A DNA stretch of 64,000 nt from Strigamia acuminata (Eukaryota > Arthropoda > Chilopoda > Geophilomorpha > Linotaeniidae). Shown piece by piece: positions 46,863 to 56,776 of this stretch (within the stretch, counting starts at the first letter, position 1; every line of letters begins with the position of its first letter). The stretch spans positions 2,790,001 through 2,854,000 of the forward strand of contig OX442319.1 in the NCBI GenBank assembly GCA_949358305.1, read 5' to 3'. The notes under the pieces were generated by a model, which searched no databases, was not told where the DNA came from, and saw only the letters and a list, made by a program, of their open reading frames with translations. A program made the position numbers and the translations under genes.

Positions 46863-46864
46863 TA

Positions 46865-47225
46865 CCGTATTTTACCGATTAAGAGTCGCCCTGGAATAGT
46901 AGCCGCAGCTGAAACACTAACAATACCGTATTTTTGCAAAAGTACAGTCTTCAAGAGTTTGCGGGATTCATTTTTCCCTTACAGTTTAAGACTTTACGGT
47001 AAAAAAATAGTGTAAGGGAAAAATGATAAAATAAGTGTTTGCGGGCTGCATTTTCCCCTTATCAGTACACTATTTCAGCCAACTACTGACAGAATAATTC
47101 CCACGTAGGTTTTTTGACGATATGATACTTAAATAGTGTATCGAGAAGCAAAATAAGGGGAAACTGCATCCCGCAAACTCTCTATTGTTTCCGTATTTAA
47201 CCTCACGAACGATGAACGTACTGGC
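46865..47225. repeat. Truncated CCGTATTTTA MITE with nested insertion
   Basis: The left part matches 43769-43860 and similarity resumes at ATTGTTTCCGTATTTAACCT after a 228-bp insertion (46954-47181). The right terminus is missing. Confidence 0.7.
46954..47181. repeat. 228-bp TIR element nested in the MITE copy
   Basis: Ends AGAGTTTGCGGG and CCCGCAAACTCT, with an inner second occurrence of GTTTGCGGGCTGCATTTTCC at about 47037. The paralogous MITE at 43769 lacks this insert. No coding capacity. Confidence 0.75.
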
Positions 47226-47944
47226 TTAAACAGTAGAAACAAACCTCTGCCTCTAAGATTGAAATTTTTCATTTTCTCACGTGTGGTGCCATTTAAAAAT
47301 GTGATTAATTACACAAATGTTTGCTTTTAATGATTTGTTTTTAGTTTGGGTGAAATTTAATGTAATGTGAAACTTTTATCGAGATTGTTTGGCTATTCTG
47401 ACGCATTTTTCCGACTAGAAATAAACTTTTTTTAAATTTTAAATTTTTTTTAGTTCATTACTCTACTTGACTCATGCGGCAGACGTGTCCGTGTCGGCTT
47501 GCCAGCGCGGCGTCGTCAGTTTGCGCGTCCTTGCATGGCCTTCACTAGATATCATAACCTTGTCAGTGGGTTCCAAGAAAAATTCCACTTATTGCTGGAA
47601 TTCTCTTATTTTTCTCGAAATTTAATCTTTCCACTAAAGAATCTCGTTTTTTTCTATAAATAATAAAAAAAAAAAATTAAACCAAACTAGCATTTATTTC
47701 TTCACACCAAAAATTGAAACTAGGCCTAATGATTTTTAAAAAAAAATGCCCTTGGAATACATAGTGACCACTCTCACTTTCGTGATAAAAGTAAAGAAGC
47801 TGATAAGATTTTGTTAATTATAATTAACAAGTGATTTGCGTAATGTAGCCACAAGTTTGACACGTGTAATGGCTCAAGGTAGTTTTGTTTAATTTTTACT
47901 TTAATTTTTACGTTTTGACAAGTTTACTGCATCCGCATTAAAGG

Positions 47945-48150
47945 TCTACATAGTACGAGATAGAGCGGTCTATGTTCAATTTCATTTTTCGATAGAATTT
48001 CCACATAGAATTCCTTCGCATCTATATAATCGATCTATATCGCTTTCAGATAGAACGGTCTATGTTAAATTTCCATTTCCGATCGGATTTCCACATAGAA
48101 TCGCAATGCATCTACATAGACGGTCTACATAGAGTGTGGATAGACTTGTT
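47945..48150. repeat. ~89-bp tandem repeat, two copies plus
   Basis: GATAGAGCGGTCTATGTT (47959) recurs as GATAGAACGGTCTATGTT about 89 bp later, followed each time by a CCACATAGAAT segment. Short TCTACATAGA-type palindromes are scattered through it. Confidence 0.65.
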
Positions 48151-48888
48151 ACATAGATGCGATAAAAATTCTACCATCCGTGTTACTTGGGTTGTTACAA
48201 ATTATTTAATTTTTTTAAATTTTTTTTATTTTTTTTAATTTATTTATTTATTTATTTTGCTGGGGACTTAACTTTAGGCCCAGCTCTGCTTTATTCTCAT
48301 GAAGTTGGATTACTATAGTGATTCAGCGCAGTTATCACAGTAGGATCATAACCTCAAGTTTATCAATGTCCTTTGATGACATCATCTTAGCGATACAAAG
48401 TTATTCTCTTCTGAATTCAATCTCCAACTCATTGCACCAAACATTTTAATTTTAGTGTATCTTTTTATTCGTCTGTATCACCGATTCACCATACACGTGG
48501 TTCACGTGATCAAATTGTGCTAATTAATTAATAAGGTCTCATCTTATACAAAAAAAATTATTCGATAGTCGGATAAATAAATAACAATAAAAAAATTTAA
48601 AAAAAAAAATTTTGTCGATTAGAAAGAAAAAAATTATTGCTTCTTTACTGGAGATCGGAGTTCAGAGTTAATTGCACTCATAATTAACGCAAAAGAGCGA
48701 AAAAATATATCACAAGTTGATTTGGTCTAATCACAATCAAATCTACTGGTGATCCAACATGCTACAAAAATATATTTTCCAATATATTGCTTGAATGCAT
48801 CCCAAAATGCATTAGGCGCGGTCAATCTTAAATGGATTTCCGAAATCGTGATTTCTAGACCCCGGATAAATGCATAAATGCATGCATA

Positions 48889-49426
48889 TGTAGCAGAGGA
48901 AAGCGGCGCAGTTCGGTTTTCACACCGAAAAAGGAAGCGATAGGCGTGTTTCACACACGTACGAGGCGACGACGATAACGGCAATGCGTACGAGACGGGC
49001 GCGCGGCTTAAGGCCGCTTATATGCGCTGGAGATGGACTAAAAGGTGTTCTAATAATGAACACTAACAACTAAAATAATAAAACATTTAATGGAAATGAA
49101 ATAACTTACAAATAGGCTCCATTCTGGAGTTGAGAAAATCACACAGCACAAAGCACTGTGTGCGGCCATGTTGGAAGAAAACAAGAGAGAGTGGGACACA
49201 CTCTGGTGGCGATGCATGGCATTAAAAGAACATAATACATTGGGAATTGAATAGAAAGTCTAACGAATGCATGGTGCTGCATGCATAAATACAATCAATG
49301 ATAATAAATATCGAATATTAACAAAACAGACTGGATAATTATAAATGTATAAATATACACCGAAATGAAAGATCATTATGTGATTCTATATCACATCGAG
49401 ACATGTCACGGTCTTATAGACCAACA
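48889..49426 (-). repeat. Copia 3' LTR (538 bp)
   Basis: Runs TGTAGCAGAGG...GACCAACA on the plus strand; the element reads on the minus strand, so this is the 3' LTR. By eye it is identical in sequence and length to 55738-56275. The preceding GCATA (48884-48888) is half of the target duplication. It contains AT-rich TATAAATGTATAAATATA-type promoter sequence on the U3 side. Confidence 0.95.
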
Positions 49427-49436
49427 ATTCCCCCTA
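49427..49436 (-). promoter_or_regulatory. Copia polypurine tract
   Basis: On the minus strand TAGGGGGAAT lies directly against the 3' LTR start TGTTGG. Position and purine content fit the plus-strand priming site of reverse transcription. Confidence 0.75.
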
Positions 49437-49647
49437 TCGATGGAAATAGAATCAGGGGAAAAGCCTATGCAAAAACTGGAATTACAGTATAATTTACGGG
49501 AAAAGATAAATAATAAGGTCGAATCATCGAGCCGGGTACTATCATTGAAAAACACTACGTAAGCCCGAATATTCCCTCAGAAACTCGATGATCCTCATAA
49601 TCCGGTATAAGAAATAAAGAATGTCACGATAAGGTCTCGGTAAGAGT

Positions 49648-52600
49648 TCACAGTCGGAAGATGTTTGAAATTAGTGATCGCAGACGTTCAGAGCTGAGCC
49701 ATTTGGTGAATATGTCTGCGACGTTCCGTTCACCGGACACTTTACGAAGATCAAAACATCCTGCCGTGAACCACTCCCTGAGCCAATGGTATTTGACGCG
49801 GATATGCTTTGTTTTAGCATTCTCCACGTCATTCGATGTAAATTGAATACTGGCCAGGGCGTCGGAGTAAATAATCGGTCGCGAGATATGGTCGAGGATC
49901 GGAAATTCGGTGAAAATGTGATCGAGCCAGTAAGTTTCTTTCACACATTCAACTAGGGCGATAAACTCCGCTTCCATAGTTGAACATGCGACCGTTGATT
50001 GTTTTCGGCACGACCAGCCAATAGGCACATTTCCGATATAAGTTATGAAACCGCCGAAACTTAAAGACGTAGCCAAGTCGCTTGCCCACGACGCATCCGT
50101 ATACGCCCAGAGCTGACTGGACGTGCAGCCTGAAAGTTCGATGCAATAATCCATGGTGTTTGCCACGTATTGGAGTACTTGCAAAAGGGCACGAATGTGG
50201 GTTTTGTCGTAGCACGTATTGAATTGACTCAGCGAAATGACGGAAAATAAGATGTCGGGGCGCGTCCTCGAAGCCAGAAACAGAAGCGATCCGATCAGCG
50301 ATCGATATGGAAAGTCAATCAAGTTGTCGGTGGGTCCCCTCACGAGTGTCGTCCCGGGTGTAACTGGGACTTTCACGAGTCGATTCGTCAATACTTCAAA
50401 CTTCTTGACCAGTTTGGCAATATAGGCGCGTTGTGAAATAAAGGTGCGCCCCATATCTCGGATGAACTCGACTCCTAATAGTTTCGTGATGGGTCCGAGG
50501 TTGACGATATCGAACTTCGAGGTGATAAGTTGGATAATTCGGTTTAACACGGTGTCGGAAGCGTAAAACAGAACAATGTCATCGACGTACACCAGCATGA
50601 CTGCACAATTGCCGTAGATATACACGCAATTGCAGGCGGGCATTTTCCGGAAACCGAGGGCTCGAAGTGACTCGTCCAACTTTTCGTACCACTGCCTCCC
50701 TGATTGGTGAAGTCCGTAGAGGGATTTAACAAGCAGCCATACGTTGTCGGGATTCGTACAGGTTGCACCTGCCGGGATGCGCATGTACACCTTGTGCTTC
50801 AGGTCCCCGTACAGGTATGCACACCTGACGTCGAGGTGCGCATCTTTCCACCCTTTCAAAACAACCAGAAGACAGAAGAAAAGTCGGATGAGCACAAAGT
50901 TTACGACCGGACTGAAGACCTCGTCGTAGTCCACTCCCAGGGTTTGTCGAAAGCCCTGGGCCACGAGTCTTGCGCGATAACGAGTTATGGTGCCGGCCGC
51001 GTCCGATTTTAACTTGAAAATCCATTTACAGCCCAACACTGTGGTTTTGGGCGGTCTCGGGACTTCAACGTAAATTTCTCTTTCTTTGAATGTCCCTAAC
51101 TCCTCATCGATGGCTTCGCGCCATTTTGGGGCGTCATGAAATTTTGGGATTTCGGCATACGATGACGGTTCCGTGCGACATAGATGTGCGACGTGACGAG
51201 GACCAGGAATCGTGGGCAGCGTGTGTTCCATATTGCCGAAAAAGAACAGTTCCGGGTCGTAGGGGAGATCGTTCATAACACAGAATTCTTCAACGTCTCG
51301 TCTCGAACGCAGTCGAAGATTCGGTTCCGGGAAATAATAAACGTCGATATCGATGCAGCCGGGTCGTTGATCTTTCCGAAGATGCTCCTCCCGAACCCAT
51401 CGTCTAAAGACTGTATCTCCGCCGATATAGCGCCAAAAGAAAGACGTTTTTCCCGCTGACGGGGCTGCAACATGAGTTGGACCAGGAGGTAACGGAGATA
51501 AAGCACCTTGATCGAAAATTGGCATCATTTGCTGCAAAACGTTTCGGCCATCTCTTCTACGTGTTGTGACAAAACGTAGTGGTGATCCCGGCGGCGAGAG
51601 TCCGGGAGAACTTGCTTGAGACGTTTCTGGTGAGATGTGAGGGGATCGAACTTGATGCAATTGTGCTGCGTCCGGTTGAATTGCCTCCTCGACGATCTGT
51701 CCAACATCTTCATCCGTGTCCTGTCCTTCCTCTTGATAAAGAATCGGGTATGATGCTGAGCGGCCCACGCTTGCTGAACTGGGCAATGCTAATGCACATG
51801 CATCTATAAGTTGACGTTCCGGAGTATTAAGTGGAGGAATGTGAACACAAGGAATGGATATCGATCTCGAAACCGATCCATTTCCATCGTCGTCATCATC
51901 ATCATCAGATTCACCATTTGACGATCCGTCATCCGAATCTGTCCGTTTGGGCCAATCGACGTAATGTACGTCGTCGTCGAATGATACTCTTTGTTGTCGG
52001 TCAGCATCTGGATCGTCGAAAGTTTGATTTTGGCGACCATTACGATTTCTAAGCAATTTTCGGTAGGATTGATACTCGTCTATTTTAACGTGAATGGATT
52101 CCGTTATCGAGTTATCTATGGGGTTCCACACACGATATCCTCGTGTTCCCGTTGCATATCCAACCAAAAATCCTTCCCAGGCCCGAGCATCGAGTTTCTT
52201 TCGGCCTGGTGCAGTAAAGTGTACCCAACATTTGGATCCGATCTTTCTCAAATGTCGAAGTGATAGGGCACGTTGACGCCAGAGGATGTATGGCACTTCA
52301 TTCTTTAATCGTGAATGTGGGCTGCGATTTTTGATGTAGGCGAATGTAACCGCTAGTTCAGCCCACAGGCCCTCTGGAAGTTGTGTTTCTTCGAGTATAG
52401 ATCGAAAGTTGTCGGCCATCGTCCTGTTGATTCTCTCGGCAGTTCCGTTCATCTGTGGTGATGACGGATTTGTTCGCTGACCCTGGATCCCCTTTTCTTT
52501 AAGGTATTGAAGAAATTCATTGGACATAAATTCACCTCCTCTGTCAGACCGAATCGCTTTGATGCGGGTATTTGCAACCCGTTCGAGTCTGGCAACGAGG

Positions 52601-54651
52601 TCTTTGAAGCATTCAAAAACTTGTGATTTCTGTGCAAGGGGCGTTATCCAGGTGTATCTCGTCGCATCGTCGATGACGGTAAAGACAAAACGAGCACCAC
52701 CAAAAGAGGTCACAGGAGCCGGCCCCCACACGTCCATGTGTAGAAGGTCTAGTGGTTGTGTCGTGCAAGGATGTGGATCCGGTTTGTGCGAAGCCCTAGT
52801 TGATTTTGCAATCCGACAGTGGTTGCAAGCCAGTTCTTGGCGTACTTCAGCTGGCTCGAGACCGTGCACATGATCGTTGTTCGCCAACAATCGCATCGCA
52901 TTAGTGTGTAAGTGGCCAAGACGACTATGCCACAAACCAGTTGCATCTTTGATTGAAGCAGGATTGGCGATAACCTTCTTCGGGGATTGAAAAGGTTTCG
53001 GGATTATCTCTTTTTGTGACGGAGAGACATTGCAAGGATTGGAGATCACTGGCAAAGGTGTGGAAGGGATTTGCTGTATTACATCAGCATAGGATGGGGT
53101 AGGTGGCTCATTGTGGATAGGAGGTAAGGATTGCGGAATAGGCAATGGATTGGTCACTACCGGAATTGACTTCTGGTTTGGCATTGGTGGCATTTGAATT
53201 CTAAAGTCCGAAATGTCACGTTGCTTTGACTGTTGCTTTTTAGGCTTCGGGATGTTCTCGAATTCAACCTCTGTCGTTACGAAAGTCTGTACAGGCTCAG
53301 GTTGAGTGATTGGAGAAATCAATGTCGAGACAGCCGGATTAGAGCACAACCCGTCCACATAATAAAGGCCACTCTTCTCCCGTGCGCGTAGGATGGGACT
53401 CTCAATCGACGATTCATAGATGTTAACTTCACCATTATAAATGTGGATATGGTGACGGGTCTTGTCGATCTTGGACACCGAGATCAAATTGGCTTCGAAG
53501 CTCGGCGCGTATAAAACGTTCGTCAAGACCACAATACTGTCGTAATCGTCTACGCGTGTCAATAATTGTACGGTTCCTTTGCCAGTAACTTGGGATTTTC
53601 CCTGGCCTAATTCAATGTCGAAAGGTACAATGTTCGTAAAGTCGGAGAACCATGATCGTACATGCGAGACGTGGTCTGTAGCGCCACAATCTACAATCCA
53701 CTCGTTGGATTGCATAAAGTGAGCAACCGGGCGCTCAACCACTTGCGGTGCGTTCACGAAGAAAATCGTCTTCCGCACAGGACGCGAGTTGCCTCGGGGA
53801 CGCGTGTCATCAACTTTCGGCGCAGAATTCTTATTAGGCTTCTTGCTCTTACTTCTAGAGCGTTGGAACGAAGCCGAAGACTGATTTGGGTCAGTGCGCC
53901 GAGGAAGGGGACATTTGTTAGCGTAGTGCCCCATTTGGTCGCAGTTGAAGCACTTCACGGATGACAGCGGTCGTCGACGACGAGAATCATTCCGAGGTCG
54001 CGATTGGTCTTTGGCGGACGCGTGCACCGATGTTGAAGAAGAATTATGGGCCAAACCCATCGATTTGAGACGTAAATATTCGGATATCAACTGTTCTGAA
54101 ACCTTGCTTGGCGTAAAGTCCGCCAAAGGCATGTGATAGATGGCGAATGTCACTTGGGCGTATTCCTGCGGTATGCGGTTTAAATACTGGTATGCATGAT
54201 GCTTATCGGATACGTCTTCTTGAATGTCCTTAAGTTGGCGGACGTGGTGGTCGACACGTGCGATGAAATCGACCATTTCCTCGTTCGCCTCGAGGTGAAG
54301 ACTCAAGAATTGCCACCGCATGGCTGCCTGTCTCGCCAGAGAACTAGGGGCGTAGATTTTGGATAACGCTTCCCAAGCCTCTTTGGGGGTGTTACAGACA
54401 TCCAACACAGAACGTTTCGCCTCGCTCACGTGGACGTAGATAATGCCGAGTGCTTTATCCTTTTTCGTCGCGAATCGTTCTTTTTCTTTGTCGGTCAAAG
54501 TTAATAAATGTTCAGCCTCTTTCTCTTCTGTTACGTGCCTCCAGAGGCCCTCCGCTTTGAGGAGCATGCGCATCGAGCGCTGCCACGTTTCGTAGTTCGA
54601 AATGCCCAAAATAGGGATTTTTCCCATCGAGGATTCTCCTGACTTCTGCAT
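49648..54651 (-). CDS. Ty1/copia Gag-Pol polyprotein, intact
   Basis: One uninterrupted 1667-residue frame in copia order. Gag is of the UBN2/Retrotran_gag type (residues about 10-220), with a CCHC knuckle CFNCDQMGHYANKC near 235. Protease motif DCGATDH near 323 (usual DSGA). Pre-integrase HHCC domain (LWHSRLGHLH) near 572. Integrase D, D and E at about 640, 704 and 737, the last two in SDRGGEF and GTAERINR. Reverse transcriptase with LDVRCAYLYGDL near 1273 and YVDD near 1353. RNase H with YTDASWASD near 1515 and the MEAEF motif. It makes virus-like particles and integrates new copies. All catalytic motifs are present. A second in-frame ATG lies at residue 10 (MGKIPILG). Confidence 0.97.
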   Translation of the reverse strand: MQKSGESSMGKIPILGISNYETWQRSMRMLLKAEGLWRHVTEEKEAEHLLTLTDKEKERFATKKDKALGIIYVHVSEAKRSVLDVCNTPKEAWEALSKIYAPSSLARQAAMRWQFLSLHLEANEEMVDFIARVDHHVRQLKDIQEDVSDKHHAYQYLNRIPQEYAQVTFAIYHMPLADFTPSKVSEQLISEYLRLKSMGLAHNSSSTSVHASAKDQSRPRNDSRRRRPLSSVKCFNCDQMGHYANKCPLPRRTDPNQSSASFQRSRSKSKKPNKNSAPKVDDTRPRGNSRPVRKTIFFVNAPQVVERPVAHFMQSNEWIVDCGATDHVSHVRSWFSDFTNIVPFDIELGQGKSQVTGKGTVQLLTRVDDYDSIVVLTNVLYAPSFEANLISVSKIDKTRHHIHIYNGEVNIYESSIESPILRAREKSGLYYVDGLCSNPAVSTLISPITQPEPVQTFVTTEVEFENIPKPKKQQSKQRDISDFRIQMPPMPNQKSIPVVTNPLPIPQSLPPIHNEPPTPSYADVIQQIPSTPLPVISNPCNVSPSQKEIIPKPFQSPKKVIANPASIKDATGLWHSRLGHLHTNAMRLLANNDHVHGLEPAEVRQELACNHCRIAKSTRASHKPDPHPCTTQPLDLLHMDVWGPAPVTSFGGARFVFTVIDDATRYTWITPLAQKSQVFECFKDLVARLERVANTRIKAIRSDRGGEFMSNEFLQYLKEKGIQGQRTNPSSPQMNGTAERINRTMADNFRSILEETQLPEGLWAELAVTFAYIKNRSPHSRLKNEVPYILWRQRALSLRHLRKIGSKCWVHFTAPGRKKLDARAWEGFLVGYATGTRGYRVWNPIDNSITESIHVKIDEYQSYRKLLRNRNGRQNQTFDDPDADRQQRVSFDDDVHYVDWPKRTDSDDGSSNGESDDDDDDDGNGSVSRSISIPCVHIPPLNTPERQLIDACALALPSSASVGRSASYPILYQEEGQDTDEDVGQIVEEAIQPDAAQLHQVRSPHISPETSQASSPGLSPPGSPLRFVTTRRRDGRNVLQQMMPIFDQGALSPLPPGPTHVAAPSAGKTSFFWRYIGGDTVFRRWVREEHLRKDQRPGCIDIDVYYFPEPNLRLRSRRDVEEFCVMNDLPYDPELFFFGNMEHTLPTIPGPRHVAHLCRTEPSSYAEIPKFHDAPKWREAIDEELGTFKEREIYVEVPRPPKTTVLGCKWIFKLKSDAAGTITRYRARLVAQGFRQTLGVDYDEVFSPVVNFVLIRLFFCLLVVLKGWKDAHLDVRCAYLYGDLKHKVYMRIPAGATCTNPDNVWLLVKSLYGLHQSGRQWYEKLDESLRALGFRKMPACNCVYIYGNCAVMLVYVDDIVLFYASDTVLNRIIQLITSKFDIVNLGPITKLLGVEFIRDMGRTFISQRAYIAKLVKKFEVLTNRLVKVPVTPGTTLVRGPTDNLIDFPYRSLIGSLLFLASRTRPDILFSVISLSQFNTCYDKTHIRALLQVLQYVANTMDYCIELSGCTSSQLWAYTDASWASDLATSLSFGGFITYIGNVPIGWSCRKQSTVACSTMEAEFIALVECVKETYWLDHIFTEFPILDHISRPIIYSDALASIQFTSNDVENAKTKHIRVKYHWLREWFTAGCFDLRKVSGERNVADIFTKWLSSERLRSLISNIFRL

Positions 54652-55269
54652 GCTGGAGTAAACTCAGCTCACCGCACAAAACGCAAAGGCTCAGAGAATG
54701 GCGACGGCGATGTCGTAGCACTGCACACAATGAAGCTCTCGGTGACACGAAACGAAGCACTGTCAAAGCGGATATCCGACAAAGGGGAACTGATGCTATA
54801 ATCAGTTGATAACCCAAAGCAAGTGTCCCCCTAGCGTCCTTTGTGACCACCTGGGGCCGCGGGAATGCTAGGTGGCGCAGGGCTCAGCCTTGCCTTGGAA
54901 TACAACAACAGCGGTGGACGGAATGTCCGAAGAGCTGTTGCGAATCTAATAAGGACCCTCTCCAAAAATCTTAAAACTATCTTAATAATTAACAGAGTTT
55001 CACGACAGGGAAGGCGAAAAGGTCGGTGAATCTCTCGCGTAACGTCACGCGAGCTCGTGATAAAGGCACGAGCGGGTTTTCTCGAAAAACCCGTTTGAAA
55101 AACGCAATTTGGATTCGAAAATCCAAATTCTTCTCGAATAAATCGAGGCTCTTCACGAAAATACGCAAAAATCGTCGAAAAATCGCCGTGTTAATGAGTT
55201 CGGCGATACTGTGTACACGCCGGGGTGTAACACAGCGAGAATCGTCTCGTTTCGAGGAATAAATCGTCG

Positions 55270-55690
55270 TCGGGACGTTGTCGAAACAAATCGACGCGAA
55301 ATCTGAAAAAAATAAAAGAATTCGCCTCGAAATTCGCGAGACCGCGGAATTTCGGACGATATTAGGCAGGAAAAACGATGAAATAGACAACACTGGTCGT
55401 CTATAAATGTCGGCAGTACGTCTCGAAACGTCCTCGACACGAATCTGGGCGAAAATTGACGAAACGTCTGCAAAAATAAATGAATTTGTCTGGAAATCCG
55501 CGAATCCCGCGTGATTTTCGACAAAATTAGGCGTCGAATCGTGTAGAAAACGTTGTAGGCAGCCGTGGAACGACGGCGACGCGTATCTAACGTCTCCAAT
55601 ACGAAACACGGGGCGAAAATCGTCGTAAACCTACAAATGAACAATTCCGGCGCAAAATTCGCAAATTTTGCGAATATTACGTCGAAAAAT
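55270..55690. repeat. Degenerate ~165-bp tandem repeat in the copia leader
   Basis: Landmarks such as TCGACGCGAAATCTG (about 55290), TGACGAAACGTCTGC (about 55457) and the related CGTCGTAAACCTAC (about 55620) recur every 163-167 bp, each followed by an AAATGAAT...TTCGCGAA-type segment. It lies between primer site and gag and makes long but meaningless open frames on the minus strand. Confidence 0.55.
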
Positions 55691-55717
55691 TAGCAAAACA
55701 AATGTGGATTAGCAAGG

Positions 55718-55735
55718 AACCATCCTCTGCTACCA
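55718..55735 (-). promoter_or_regulatory. Copia primer-binding site, initiator tRNA-Met
   Basis: The minus strand reads TGGTAGCAGAGGATGGTT, complementary to the 3' end (with CCA) of the conserved eukaryotic initiator tRNA-Met over 18 nt. Two bases separate it from the 5' LTR. Confidence 0.9.
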
Positions 55736-55737
55736 CT

Positions 55738-56275
55738 TGTAGCAGAGGAAAGCGGCGCAGTTCGGTTTTCACACCGAAAAAGGAAGCGATAGGCGTGTTT
55801 CACACACGTACGAGGCGACGACGATAACGGCAATGCGTACGAGACGGGCGCGCGGCTTAAGGCCGCTTATATGCGCTGGAGATGGACTAAAAGGTGTTCT
55901 AATAATGAACACTAACAACTAAAATAATAAAACATTTAATGGAAATGAAATAACTTACAAATAGGCTCCATTCTGGAGTTGAGAAAATCACACAGCACAA
56001 AGCACTGTGTGCGGCCATGTTGGAAGAAAACAAGAGAGAGTGGGACACACTCTGGTGGCGATGCATGGCATTAAAAGAACATAATACATTGGGAATTGAA
56101 TAGAAAGTCTAACGAATGCATGGTGCTGCATGCATAAATACAATCAATGATAATAAATATCGAATATTAACAAAACAGACTGGATAATTATAAATGTATA
56201 AATATACACCGAAATGAAAGATCATTATGTGATTCTATATCACATCGAGACATGTCACGGTCTTATAGACCAACA
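55738..56275 (-). repeat. Copia 5' LTR (538 bp)
   Basis: Second LTR of the element, seemingly identical to 48889-49426. Followed by GCATA (56276-56280), the second half of the 5-bp target duplication. Confidence 0.95.
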
Positions 56276-56776
56276 GCATATATAGCCGAAATTGGCTTAA
56301 ATTGCATATTTTATGAAAATCGGAAAATAAATGCACATATTGCCATTTTTCCGAGAAAAAACGGCGATTTATGTCTCTTTTTAACGATACGTAACATGTA
56401 CATATCAATTTTTGCCTTTTTTTTAAGACACGTATCTTGTACGTATGCTTACGTTCGAAAAACTGAGGATTTCACCAAAAACAGACACCAGGAAAAGTCA
56501 CTAAATTAGTGTCTGGAAAAAGTTTTAAGATATAAACAAATAAACAAATAAAAAATAGAAAAAAATGAATTGTAATTACTAATTTTCGTTCATTTACATC
56601 AAGAACACTTTGAAATGGCATTAAGTTGTTATTTCACACCTGATTTCACTTGAATAAATTTTTTTATTTTGCATATTTCAATTTTTTTTTGTGCATATAT
56701 TGGAACTTTTGGTGCATATTATATGCGCATATAACGAAATTTATTTTGCATATAAATCCGGGGTCTACGTGATTTC

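Larger units (their letters stand above)
48856..56767. repeat. TIR element (520 bp) interrupted by the copia retrotransposon
   Basis: The host element runs 48856-48888 plus 56281-56767. It starts TAGACCCCGGAT and ends ATCCGGGGTCTA. The 9 bp CGTGATTTC flanks it on both sides (48847-48855, 56768-56776). A 9-bp duplication points to a Mutator-like MITE. Its body is rich in TGCATAT motifs. The copia element inserted near its left end, duplicating GCATA. Confidence 0.8.

Noticed and set aside
54989-55644. 206- and 163-residue minus-strand frames upstream of copia gag
   Set aside because: They overlap the degenerate leader repeat, have no domain, and overlap each other in different frames.
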